A stretch of DNA of 64,000 bases from Nocardioides guangzhouensis (GTDB lineage: Bacteria > Actinomycetota > Actinomycetes > Propionibacteriales > Nocardioidaceae): assembly GCF_004519545.1 (NCBI RefSeq), contig NZ_SDKM01000015.1, positions 55,919-119,918 on the forward strand, read 5' to 3'. Shown here piece after piece: positions 24,763 through 33,141 of this stretch. The position numbers and the translations under genes were made by a program. Every line of letters starts with the position of its first letter. Position 1 is the first letter of the stretch. Under the pieces are notes generated by a model. That model worked only from the letters and a program-made list of their open reading frames with translations, was not told the DNA's origin and did no database searches.

Positions 24763-25656
24763 GTGACCGACCCGCTGCTCGAGGCCGCAGACCGGCTCTA
24801 CGGCCTCACGCTGCCGGAGTTCACCCCGGCCCGGGACGCGCTGGTCAAGGAGCACAAGGCCGACAAGGAGCTCGCGGCCCGGCTGAAGGTACTCAAGAAG
24901 CCCTCGCTCGCGGCGTACGTCGTCAACCTGCTCGTACGACGTGACGCCGCGCAGGTCGGCCAGGTGCTGGTGGTCGGCGAGGCGTTGCGGCAGGCACAGG
25001 AGAACCTCGACGGCGCGGAGCTGCGCAACCTGACCCGGCAGCGGCGACAGCTCACCGCCGCGGTCACCCAGCAGGCCCGGTCGCTCGCCGGCGAGCACGG
25101 CCAGCGGGTCACCCAGGCGGTGGCCGACCAGGTCGAGGCGACTCTGACGGCCGCGATGCTCGACCCCGGGGCCGCGGCAGCGGTCCGCACCGGGCTGCTG
25201 GTCAACGCGATCACCAGCACCGGGGTCGGCGAGACCGACCCCGCGGCGTACGTCGCCGTGCCCGACGCCGCGGGCTTCACCCCGACCGAGCTGGCCGAGC
25301 CGGCACCGCCCCCGCCGCCGGAGCTGCACGTCGTACCCGATCCGGACGCCGAGGCCAAGAAGGTGGCCGCCGCGCAGGAGAAGGTGGAGGCGGCGCAGGC
25401 CAAGGTCGACGAGGCCACCGAGGCGCTGGCCGCGGCGGACGCGGAGGTCGCCGAGCTCGAGGCGCGCAGCCTGCAGCTCCAGGCGGAGATCGACGAACTG
25501 CGGCGCCGGGTCGAGGAGCTGGCGTCCGACCAGGACGAGGTGGACGACGAGCTCGGCGACGCGCGCGAGGTCGCATCGTCGGCGCGGCAGGACGTGGCCT
25601 CCGCCGACGCCGCCCGGCAGCGGGCCGAGGCCGCGCTCGCCAAGCTCCAGTCGTGA
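24763..25656 (+). CDS. Coiled-coil protein of unknown function
   Basis: This 297-residue protein has an N-terminal helical domain (~1-145, FTPARDALVKEHKADKE, KKPSLAAYVVNLLVRR), a proline-rich hinge (~165-185, PAPPPPPELH), and a long Ala/Glu-rich coiled coil (~190-297; EKVEAAQAKVDEATEALAAA). It has no signal peptide or membrane helix. The N-terminal part resembles conserved actinobacterial proteins of unknown function. It is followed by a bidirectional terminator. Confidence 0.75.
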   Translation: MTDPLLEAADRLYGLTLPEFTPARDALVKEHKADKELAARLKVLKKPSLAAYVVNLLVRRDAAQVGQVLVVGEALRQAQENLDGAELRNLTRQRRQLTAAVTQQARSLAGEHGQRVTQAVADQVEATLTAAMLDPGAAAAVRTGLLVNAITSTGVGETDPAAYVAVPDAAGFTPTELAEPAPPPPPELHVVPDPDAEAKKVAAAQEKVEAAQAKVDEATEALAAADAEVAELEARSLQLQAEIDELRRRVEELASDQDEVDDELGDAREVASSARQDVASADAARQRAEAALAKLQS

Positions 25657-25657
25657 C

Positions 25658-25708
25658 GGGTCGTCCGCCCCAGGAGGGGCCCTGACACCCCGTCAGGCGG
25701 ACGACCCT
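25658..25708. terminator. Bidirectional terminator between coiled-coil gene and glpK
   Basis: Arms GGGTCGTCCGCC (25658-25669) and GGCGGACGACCC (25697-25708) pair perfectly, with a second small stem inside the loop. The right arm touches the glpK stop codon, so the structure serves both convergent genes. Confidence 0.75.
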
Positions 25709-27174
25709 CAGGCCCAGCCCTTGGACCGCTCCACGGCGTCGGTCCACTTCGTGTGCAGCGCGTCGGCCCGGCTCCGGTCGCCGGCCGGCTCGAACCGCCG
25801 GTCCAGCTGCCAGGTCTCGCGCAGCTCGTCTGTCGACGACCACACGCCGGTGCCGAGCCCGGCGAGGAACGCGGCGCCGAGGGCGGTGGTCTCGACGATC
25901 CGCGGCCGCTCCACCGGTACGCCGACCTGGTCGGCCTGGATCTGGCACAGCAGGTCGTTGGCCGCGGCGCCGCCGTCGACCCGCAGGGACGCCAGCTCCG
26001 GCATGGTCTCGAGGACGTCGCGCACCTCGAACGCGATCGCCTCCAAAGTCGCCCGCACGATGTGGGCGCGGGTGGTGCCGCGGGTGATCCCGATGATCAG
26101 GCCGCGCGCGTGCGGGTCCCAGTGCGGGGCGCCGAGCCCGGTGAGCGCGGGCACGAACATCACGCCCTCGCTGTCGTCCACGGTCGAGGCGATCGCGTCG
26201 GTCTCGGCCGCCGACCCGACGATCTGGATCCCGTCGCGCAGCCACTGCACGGCCGCGCCGGTCACGAAGATCGCGCCCTCCAGGGCGTGGGTGAGCACGC
26301 CGTCGGGGGAGCGCCAGGCCGCCGTGGTGAGCAGCCCGGCGTCGCTGCGTACCAGCTCGGTGCCGGTGTTGGTGAGGATGAACGACCCGGTGCCGTAGGT
26401 GCACTTGGAGTCGCCCTCGTCGAAGCAGGTCTGCCCGAACAGCGCGGACTGCTGGTCGCCGGCGATGCCCGCGATCGGCAGCTCCAGCCCGAGGAACACC
26501 TTCGGGTCCGTGGTCGCGACCTCGCCCCAGTTGGGCACCAGGTCGGGCAGCGCGTCGCGGGGTACGCCGAACAGGCCGCACAGCTCGTCGGACCAGTCGC
26601 CGGTGGTGAGGTCGAAGAGCAGGGTCCGGCTGGCGTTGGAGACGTCGGTGACGTGCCAGGTGCCGCGGGTCAGGCGGGCGATGAGGTAGGAGTCGACCGT
26701 CCCGACGGCGTACCGCCCGGACTCGACCAGGGCCCACGTGTTCGGCTCGTGCTCGGCCAGCCAGGCCAGCTTGGTGCCGGAGAAGTACGGGTCCAGCCGC
26801 AGCCCGGTCAGCTCCGTGACCCGGTCCTCGTGGCCGTCGTCCTTGAGGCGTGTGCAGATGTCGGCGGTACGGCGGTCCTGCCACACGATGGCCCGCCGCG
26901 GCGACCCGAGGGTCTCCCGGTCCCAGAGCACGATCGTCTCGCGCTGGTTGGTGATCCCGACCGCGGTGACGTCGTCGCCGGCGTAGGTCTTGAGCGCGGC
27001 GCGGACCGCCTCGAGCGTCGCCTGCCAGATCTCCTCCGGCGCGTGCTCGACCCACCCGGGCTGCGGGAAGTGCTGGGCGAACTCCTGGTAGCCGCGGGCC
27101 GCGATCGCGCCGTCGGTCGTGACCACGACCGCGGTGACGCCGGTGGTGCCGGCGTCGATCGCGAGCACGCTCAC
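25708..27174 (-). CDS. glpK: Glycerol kinase
   Basis: This 488-residue FGGY kinase begins with AIDAGTTGVTAVVV (phosphate loop), followed by WQDRRTADIC, the FGGY glycerol-binding region with LTGLGAPHWDPHARG, and VDGGAAANDLLCQIQAD. It converts glycerol to sn-glycerol-3-phosphate. The GTG start overlaps the DUF1028 stop by 4 nt (GTGA). No glpF or glpD is present nearby. Length is close to the ~500-residue family norm. Confidence 0.95.
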   Translation of the reverse strand: MSVLAIDAGTTGVTAVVVTTDGAIAARGYQEFAQHFPQPGWVEHAPEEIWQATLEAVRAALKTYAGDDVTAVGITNQRETIVLWDRETLGSPRRAIVWQDRRTADICTRLKDDGHEDRVTELTGLRLDPYFSGTKLAWLAEHEPNTWALVESGRYAVGTVDSYLIARLTRGTWHVTDVSNASRTLLFDLTTGDWSDELCGLFGVPRDALPDLVPNWGEVATTDPKVFLGLELPIAGIAGDQQSALFGQTCFDEGDSKCTYGTGSFILTNTGTELVRSDAGLLTTAAWRSPDGVLTHALEGAIFVTGAAVQWLRDGIQIVGSAAETDAIASTVDDSEGVMFVPALTGLGAPHWDPHARGLIIGITRGTTRAHIVRATLEAIAFEVRDVLETMPELASLRVDGGAAANDLLCQIQADQVGVPVERPRIVETTALGAAFLAGLGTGVWSSTDELRETWQLDRRFEPAGDRSRADALHTKWTDAVERSKGWA

Positions 27175-28022
27175 GCGTCGTCCTCCGGGGTCTCGTCACC
27201 GGTCGAGGACTCGCCGCGCACGATCGCCAGGATCCGCCGGTCGATCCACTCGAGCCCGGGGTCCACGCGCATCTCGTAGTTCTCGGTGCCGACCCAGGCA
27301 TGGAAGTCGCGGTGGCCCTGCGCGGTGGCGAACTCGTCGAGCTCCCGCTCCAGCGCCGCGTCCACCGGCACCTTCTCCTCCTCGGTGGAGGCGGTGAGGT
27401 AGAGCTCGTTGAGGTCCAGCAGCCGGGCCAGCTCGGTGACCGGGTCCGCGTGGTCGTCGACCCGCAGGTCGACCGCGATGTCGTCGAGGCCGCCGTACCC
27501 GGCGGCGTCGCGGACCACCAGCATCGCCGCCGACTGGCGACCGCGCCGGTCGCCGCCTGCCTCGTCGCCGGCGCGGAGGGAGGCCAGCAGTCGCTCCGCG
27601 AACGGTGTCTCGGGATCGGCGCCGGTCCACGCCTCCTCGATCGCCTCCACGACCTCCTCGCCGGCGAGGATGTTCCCCTGGATGGCATAGCCGTCGCCGG
27701 TGCGGCTGCCGGCCCAGTCGAGGCACGCGTGGCCGGTGTGGCTCGCGGCCCCGCCGTCCTTGTCGACCACCCCGACCTGTCGGTGGTCGCGGCCCTCGTC
27801 CTGCTCGATGAGCGTCTGCACCACCTCGGAGGCGGTGCCGCCGTCGTCGAGATGGGCCAGCGCGAGCCCCTTCCAGGCCACGTTGGCCTCGGCCTGGGTG
27901 GCCACCGCCCCCACCCCGGCGACCGCGGCCGGCACTGCCGACCCCACCGCCAGAAACTTCGAGGCGACCGCCACCCCCCAGGTCTCGCCGTCGTCCGACC
28001 GGGCCACGATGGAGAACGTCAT
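27171..28022 (-). CDS. DUF1028-family protein (Ntn-hydrolase-like fold)
   Basis: The 283-residue protein has the DUF1028 core MTFSIVARSDDGETWGVAVASKFLAVG, followed by GVGAVATQAEAN, the DxxxRQVGVVD segment and GNILAGEEVV. The family is structurally related to Ntn hydrolases and is often annotated as a putative amidohydrolase; the activity is not established. A C-terminal ~60-residue acidic extension (EWIDRRILAIVRGESSTGDE) is added. It is coupled to glpK, which suggests a catabolic function. Confidence 0.85.
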   Translation of the reverse strand: MTFSIVARSDDGETWGVAVASKFLAVGSAVPAAVAGVGAVATQAEANVAWKGLALAHLDDGGTASEVVQTLIEQDEGRDHRQVGVVDKDGGAASHTGHACLDWAGSRTGDGYAIQGNILAGEEVVEAIEEAWTGADPETPFAERLLASLRAGDEAGGDRRGRQSAAMLVVRDAAGYGGLDDIAVDLRVDDHADPVTELARLLDLNELYLTASTEEEKVPVDAALERELDEFATAQGHRDFHAWVGTENYEMRVDPGLEWIDRRILAIVRGESSTGDETPEDDA

Positions 28023-28054
28023 GGGCCGAGGCTAGCGGCCCTCCGCCGAGTCGG

Positions 28055-28942
28055 ATATCCGCCGGCGCGGCCATCTCGATCGCCTCCGCGGCGTCGATCC
28101 CGGCCGGCTCGGTCGTCGGCGGCATCGTCGACCGGGTCGGCGCCCAGCGGGTGCTGCAGGTCGCGAACCTCGCGCAGGGCGTCGGCTTCGCGGCGTACCT
28201 CGTCGTCGACAGCTTCACCGGCGTGCTGCTGTCGACGGTGCTCGTCAGCGTCGGCCGGACGGCGTTCTGGGGCTCGTTCGGCGCCACCGTCGCCGTGATC
28301 TCGCGACCGGGGGAGCGGGGGCTGTGGTTCGGGTTCCTGGGCGCCCTGCGCAACGTCGGCTTCGCGCTCGGCGGCCTGGTGTCCGGGCTCGCGATCAGCA
28401 TCGGCACGGAGACGGCGTACGCCGCGATCGTGGTCGCCAACGCCGTGTCCTACGCGCTCGCCTACCTGCTGCTGCGGGCGGTGCCCAACACGGTCGTCCA
28501 CTCGACGTACGACGCGGGGGAGCGGCGGGAGGGCTGGGGCGTGGTTCTCCGCGACCGCCGCTACGGACTGCTGGTGCTCACCCAGGCCGCGTTCTCGATG
28601 TCGATGATGGCGCTGAACTTCGCGATGCCGATCTACGCCACCGAGACGCTCGGGCTGCCCGGCTGGGTGGCCGGCGCGCTGTTCACGATCAACACGGTGA
28701 TGGTCGGGTGCGGGCAGGGACTGCTCGTGCGGTCGCTGACCGGCCGGGTCCGCAACCGGGTGCTGCTGGTCGCGAACCTCGCCTTCGCCGCGTCGTACGT
28801 CGTGCTGCTGGGCGCCACCCGGGCCTCGGTCGTGGCGGCCACGCTGCTGGTCCTCGGCGGGGTCGCGATCTACAGCCCTGGCGAGATGCTCGGCGGGCCG
28901 GTGCTCGCCGACACGGGCGCCTCCTCACCAGACCTGGTCTGA
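28055..28942 (+). pseudogene. Remnant of an MFS transporter, truncated at both ends
   Basis: The translated frame shows MFS features: GSVVGGIVDRVGAQRVL is the loop 2-3 motif A (GxxxDRxGxR), then about seven helices and a central loop (VVHSTYDAGERREGW). Reading back from motif A the frame has no start codon giving helix 1, and the 3' end stops after MLGGPVLADTGASSP, where MFS proteins normally continue for ~100 residues (helices 10-12). The first in-frame GTG (28151) lies after motif A. It is most simply a decayed gene; a shortened functional protein is unlikely. Confidence 0.75.
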
Positions 28943-28982
28943 CGGCGGCGAGACGCCTCTGGCCGCGAGGTCGACTGCTGGC

Positions 28983-28988
28983 TAGAGT
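28983..28988 (+). promoter_or_regulatory. TAGAGT -10 element for the phosphofructokinase gene
   Basis: It gives a leader of about 30 nt containing AAGGAGG before ATG 29025, a conventional leadered arrangement. Confidence 0.45.
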
Positions 28989-29024
28989 CGATGGCTCCGC
29001 CGTTGAACGATCCAAGGAGGGCTC

Positions 29025-30053
29025 ATGCGCGTCGGCGTACTCACTGGTGGGGGCGACTGTCCCGGGCTGAACGCGGTGATCCGTGCCGTGGTCCGCAAGG
29101 GCGTGAAGACGCACGGGTTCGAGTTCGTCGGCTACCGCGACGGCTGGAAGGGCCCGCTCGAGGGCATCACCATGGAGCTCGGCATCGAGCAGTGCCGCGG
29201 CATCCTGCCCCGCGGCGGCACCATCCTGGGCTCTTCCCGCACGAACCCGTTCAAGATCGACGGCGGCGTGGAGCGGATCCAGGAGAACCTCGCGAAGGAC
29301 GGCGTCGACGCGCTGGTCGCGATCGGCGGCGAGGACACCCTCGGCGTGGCCACGAAGCTCGCCGACCTCGGCGTCGACGTGGTCGGGGTGCCCAAGACCA
29401 TCGACAACGACCTCTCCGGCACCGACTTCACCTTCGGCTTCGACACCGCCGTCAACATCGCGACCGAGGCCATCGACCGGCTGCACACCACCGCCGAGTC
29501 CCACCACCGGGTGCTCGTCGTCGAGGTGATGGGCCGGCACGCCGGCTGGATCGCGCTGCACTCCGGGCTGGCCGGCGGCGCGAACATCGTGCTGATCCCG
29601 GAGCAGCCCTTCGACATCGAGGAGGTCTGCTCGCTGGTGGAGAGCCGGTTCGAGTCGAGGTACTCCCCGATCCTGGTGGTCTCCGAGGGCGCGATCCCCA
29701 AGGAGGGCGGCGACATGACGCTGGTCTCCCAGGAGCTCGACGCGTTCGGGCACGTCCGCCTCGGCGGCATCGGCGACCGGATCGCCAAGGAGATCGAGGA
29801 CCGCACCGGCAAGGAGGCCCGGGCCGTGGTGCTCGGCCACATCCAGCGCGGCGGCACCCCGACCGCCTTCGACCGCTGGCTGGCCACCAGGTTCGGCCTG
29901 GCCGCCATCGACGCGGTGGCCACCAAGAACTTCGGCACGATGATGGCGCTGCGCGGCACGAAGATCGAGCAGGTGCCGCTGATCGAGGGCACCGGCGAGC
30001 TCAAGCTGGTCAGCCCGGAGGAGTACGCCGAAGCGCAGGTCTTCTTCGGGTAG
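29025..30053 (+). CDS. pfkA: 6-phosphofructokinase, residues of the PPi-dependent type
   Basis: This 342-residue PfkA-family enzyme has TGGGDCPGLN (7-16), GGEDT (101-105), PKTIDND (123-129) and MGRHAGWIA. Position 104 is Asp and 124 is Lys, the combination reported to favour pyrophosphate as phosphoryl donor; ATP enzymes carry Gly104. By sequence it resembles the PPi-PFK of Amycolatopsis rather than the ATP-PFK of Streptomyces, so it may run reversibly in glycolysis and gluconeogenesis. AAGGAGG precedes the ATG. Confidence 0.92.
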   Translation: MRVGVLTGGGDCPGLNAVIRAVVRKGVKTHGFEFVGYRDGWKGPLEGITMELGIEQCRGILPRGGTILGSSRTNPFKIDGGVERIQENLAKDGVDALVAIGGEDTLGVATKLADLGVDVVGVPKTIDNDLSGTDFTFGFDTAVNIATEAIDRLHTTAESHHRVLVVEVMGRHAGWIALHSGLAGGANIVLIPEQPFDIEEVCSLVESRFESRYSPILVVSEGAIPKEGGDMTLVSQELDAFGHVRLGGIGDRIAKEIEDRTGKEARAVVLGHIQRGGTPTAFDRWLATRFGLAAIDAVATKNFGTMMALRGTKIEQVPLIEGTGELKLVSPEEYAEAQVFFG

Positions 30054-30169
30054 GGGACACTCCCCGCCCCACGACCGACCGGACCGGCCGTGTAGCCGCA
30101 CGCGGGAACGGGTAAGGACACAGTGGTCTGGACGGCCGTCCGGCCAGGGTCGAGCAGAGGAGCCCCGCG

Positions 30170-31624
30170 ATGTCCCAGACCGCCGAGACCGTCACGGCAG
30201 CAGAACCGGAGCCGACCGAGCTGAAGCGGGTGATGGGGCCGGGGCTCCTGCTCCTGTTCATCGTCGGCGACATCCTCGGTGCCGGCATCTACGCGGTCAC
30301 CGGCCAGATGGCCGGGATCGTCGGTGGGCTGGTCTGGCTGCCCTTCCTGCTGGCCTTCGTGGTCGCGGCGCTCACCGCGATGTCCTACCTCGAGCTGGTC
30401 ACGAAGTACCCGCAGTGCGCCGGAGCCGCGCTCTACACCCACAAGGCGTTCGGCATCCACTTCGTGACGTTCCTGATCGCCTTCGCGGTGATCTGCTCGG
30501 GCATCACCTCGGCGTCGACGTCGGCGACCGTGCTCGCCCAGAACTTCACCGGCGGTCTCGAGATCAACGGCTGGATCGACGCCACCCCGAGCGCGGGCGT
30601 GATCACCGCCATCGCGATGGGCTTCATGGTGCTGCTCGCGCTGATCAACCTGCGCGGCGTCGGCGAGAGCGTGAAGTTCAACGTGGTGCTCACCATCGTC
30701 GAGCTGGCCGCGCTGACGATAGTGATCGGGGTCGGCTTCTACGCGATGACCCAGGGCAAGGGCGACGCGGGCGAGCTGACCACCTTCCACGACTACCAGG
30801 ACAAGGGGATGTTCCTCGCGGTCACCGCCGCCACCTCGATCGCCTTCTTCGCCATGGTCGGCTTCGAGGACTCGGTGAACATGGTCGAGGAGACCAAGGA
30901 CCCGGAGCGGATCTTCCCCCGCACCATGCTGACCGGGCTCGGGATAGCGGTGATCCTCTACATGCTGGTGGCCGTGTCGGTGGTGACCGTGCTGACCTCC
31001 GACGAGCTCAAGGGCATCGCCGACTCCGAGGGCGCGGCCCTGCTCGAGGTGGTGTCCAAGGGCGCTCCGGACTTCCCGATCGACAAGGTCTTCCCGTTCC
31101 TGGCCGTGTTCGCGGTGGCGAACACCGCCCTGATCAACATGCTGATGGCCAGCCGGCTGCTCTACGGCATGGCCAAGCAGGACGTCTTGCCGCGGGCCCT
31201 CGGCCGGGTGCTGCCGTCCCGCCGCACGCCGTGGGCCGGGATCGCGTTCTCGACGCTGATCGCGCTCGGCCTCATCTACTTCGTGGCCAACGACCCGGAG
31301 AGCAACGTGGTGCTCAACCTGAGCAACGTCACCGCGTTCCTCCTGCTCTGCGTGTTCGCGGTGGTCAACGTGGCGTGCATGATCCTGCGACGCGACCCCG
31401 TCAGCGACCGCTCGTTCAGGTCGCCGGGCCCGATCCCGCTGGTCGCCGCGGCGCTCTGCCTCTACCTCGCCGGCCCGTGGGTCGACCGCGACGCGGTGGT
31501 CTACGAGATCGCCGGATGGCTGATGCTGCTCGGCGTGGTGCTCTGGGCGATCACCTTCGTCGCCAACCGGGTCAGCGGCACGGGCGACAGCGACTTCGAG
31601 GACGTCTCCCGGCTCGGGGACTGA
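30170..31624 (+). CDS. APC-superfamily amino-acid permease
   Basis: This 484-residue integral membrane protein has about 12 helices. The first carries GDILGAGIYAVTG, matching the GxG(I/V)F-type substrate-binding break of APC transporters, and a later segment has FFAMVGFEDSVNMVEETKDPER, typical of the family's cytoplasmic loop. It probably imports amino acids or polyamines by cation symport. ATG 30170 follows AGAGGAG. A strong hairpin follows the gene. Confidence 0.9.
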   Translation: MSQTAETVTAAEPEPTELKRVMGPGLLLLFIVGDILGAGIYAVTGQMAGIVGGLVWLPFLLAFVVAALTAMSYLELVTKYPQCAGAALYTHKAFGIHFVTFLIAFAVICSGITSASTSATVLAQNFTGGLEINGWIDATPSAGVITAIAMGFMVLLALINLRGVGESVKFNVVLTIVELAALTIVIGVGFYAMTQGKGDAGELTTFHDYQDKGMFLAVTAATSIAFFAMVGFEDSVNMVEETKDPERIFPRTMLTGLGIAVILYMLVAVSVVTVLTSDELKGIADSEGAALLEVVSKGAPDFPIDKVFPFLAVFAVANTALINMLMASRLLYGMAKQDVLPRALGRVLPSRRTPWAGIAFSTLIALGLIYFVANDPESNVVLNLSNVTAFLLLCVFAVVNVACMILRRDPVSDRSFRSPGPIPLVAAALCLYLAGPWVDRDAVVYEIAGWLMLLGVVLWAITFVANRVSGTGDSDFEDVSRLGD

Positions 31625-31639
31625 GGCCCCGTCCCACGG

Positions 31640-31662
31640 CCGGCCGGCGAATCGCCGGCCGG
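31640..31662 (+). terminator. Hairpin after the APC permease
   Basis: Ten-base arms CCGGCCGGCG/CGCCGGCCGG enclose a 3-nt loop, starting 16 nt past the permease stop. There is no T-run. Confidence 0.6.
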
Positions 31663-31675
31663 TCCGGCTCACCCG

Positions 31676-31681
31676 TACGAT
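31676..31681 (+). promoter_or_regulatory. Leaderless-type -10 (TACGAT) for class II DAHP synthase
   Basis: It ends 6 nt before GTG 31688. Confidence 0.55.
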
Positions 31682-31687
31682 TGAGCG

Positions 31688-33019
31688 GTGATTCCCGACC
31701 TCGCCGCCCTCCACGCGCGCGGAGCCGCGCAGCAGCCGTCGTACCCCGACGCTGGTGCCGTCGATGCCGCGGTGGCCCGGCTGCGCACCGCCCCGCCGCT
31801 CGTGTTCGCGGGGGAGTGCGACGAGCTGAAGGCCAAGATCGCCGCCGTCTCGCGCGGTGAGGCGTTCCTCCTCCAGGGCGGCGACTGCGCCGAGACCTTC
31901 GCCGGCGTGACCGCCGACAACGTCCGCAACAAGCTGCGGGTGCTGCTGCAGATGGCGGTCGTGCTGACGTACGCCGCGTCCGTCCCGGTGGTCAAGGTCG
32001 GCCGGCTGGCCGGGCAGTACGCCAAGCCCCGCTCGTCGGACACCGAGACCCGCGACGGCGTGACCCTGCCGGCGTACCGCGGCGACGCCGTCAACGGCTT
32101 CGAGTTCACCCCCGAGGCGCGTGCCCACGACCCGCAGCGGCTGGTCGACGTCTACAACTCCTCGGCGGCCACGCTCAACCTGGTCCGGGCGTTCGTGACC
32201 GGTGGCTACGCCGACCTGCGCCAGGTGCACGCGTGGAACACCGACTTCGTGCGCGAGTCCCCGGTGGGTCAGCGCTACGAGCAGATGGCCTCCGAGATCG
32301 AGCGGGCGCTCACGTTCATGAAGGCGATCGGCGCCGACCCCGACGAGTTCCACCGGGTCGACTTCCACTCCAGCCACGAGGCTCTGGTGCTGGAGTACGA
32401 GCACGCGATGACCCGCATCGACTCGCGGACCCAGACGCCGTACGACGTGTCCGGGCACTTCGTCTGGATCGGCGAGCGCACCCGCCAGCTCGACGGCGCT
32501 CACGTGGAGCTGCTCAGCCACATCAAGAACCCGATCGGCGTGAAGCTCGGCCCCAGCACGACCCCCGACGACGCCCTGGAGCTGGCCGGGCGGCTCAACC
32601 CCGACAACGAGCCGGGCCGGCTGACCTTCATCACCCGCTTCGGCGCCGGCCGGATCCGCGACGGCCTGCCGCACCTGGTGGAGAAGGTGACCGCGGCCGG
32701 GCTCAACGTGGCCTGGGTGTGCGACCCGATGCACGGCAACACCTTCGAGGCGTCCTCCGGCTACAAGACCCGCCGCTTCGACGACGTGATCGACGAGGTG
32801 CAGGGCTTCTTCGACGTGCACCGCGCGCTCGGCACCTGGCCGGGCGGCGTCCACGTCGAGCTGACCGGCGACGACGTCACCGAGTGCGTCGGCGGCGGCG
32901 AGGAGCTCGCCGAGATGGACCTCGGGCACCGCTACGAGTCGGTCTGCGACCCGCGCCTGAACCGCGTGCAGAGCCTGGAGCTGGCGTTCCTCGTCGCCGA
33001 GATGCTCAGGAAGGCCTGA
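31688..33019 (+). CDS. aroG: DAHP synthase, class II (plant/AroG type)
   Basis: This 443-residue enzyme condenses phosphoenolpyruvate and erythrose-4-phosphate, the first step of the shikimate pathway. Class II features include FLLQGGDCAETF, KVGRLAGQYAKPRS, GEWTRQ-like WIGERTRQLDGAH, GVKLGPSTTP and VCDPMHGNT (metal ligands in the Cys/His/Glu/Asp set). A GTG start lies behind a leaderless promoter. A class I DAHP synthase is encoded 5 kb downstream, so the organism has both isozyme classes. Confidence 0.95.
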   Translation: MIPDLAALHARGAAQQPSYPDAGAVDAAVARLRTAPPLVFAGECDELKAKIAAVSRGEAFLLQGGDCAETFAGVTADNVRNKLRVLLQMAVVLTYAASVPVVKVGRLAGQYAKPRSSDTETRDGVTLPAYRGDAVNGFEFTPEARAHDPQRLVDVYNSSAATLNLVRAFVTGGYADLRQVHAWNTDFVRESPVGQRYEQMASEIERALTFMKAIGADPDEFHRVDFHSSHEALVLEYEHAMTRIDSRTQTPYDVSGHFVWIGERTRQLDGAHVELLSHIKNPIGVKLGPSTTPDDALELAGRLNPDNEPGRLTFITRFGAGRIRDGLPHLVEKVTAAGLNVAWVCDPMHGNTFEASSGYKTRRFDDVIDEVQGFFDVHRALGTWPGGVHVELTGDDVTECVGGGEELAEMDLGHRYESVCDPRLNRVQSLELAFLVAEMLRKA

Positions 33020-33021
33020 GG

Positions 33022-33125
33022 CCGGCCGTCCTCCACCACCGGTCCCCGGTGGTCGAGGAGCGAGCGCCAGCGAGCGTCTCGAAACCACTGCGCCGGAGTC
33101 GGCCGTCCTCCACCCCGATCCCCGG
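33022..33125. repeat. Intergenic repeat element flanked by a direct repeat
   Basis: A 39-nt core (33048-33086; GGTGGTCGAGGAGCGAGCGC ... TCTCGAAACC) has internal GAGCGAGCG/CAGCGAGCG symmetry. It is flanked by imperfect ~26-nt direct copies beginning CGGCCGTCCTCCACC (33023 and 33100). Cores of this kind are familiar to me from intergenic regions of many high-GC actinobacteria; this is recall, not a search result. The spacer separates the DAHP synthase and threonine aldolase genes. Confidence 0.6.
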
Positions 33126-33141
33126 CTGACAGGATGGGCCG

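Noticed and set aside
29132..33088. A 1318-residue open frame on the minus strand
   Set aside because: It lies antisense to phosphofructokinase, permease and DAHP synthase genes, all with strong family motifs. Its composition (His/Arg/Val/Asp-rich, no domain) is that of a GC-driven shadow.
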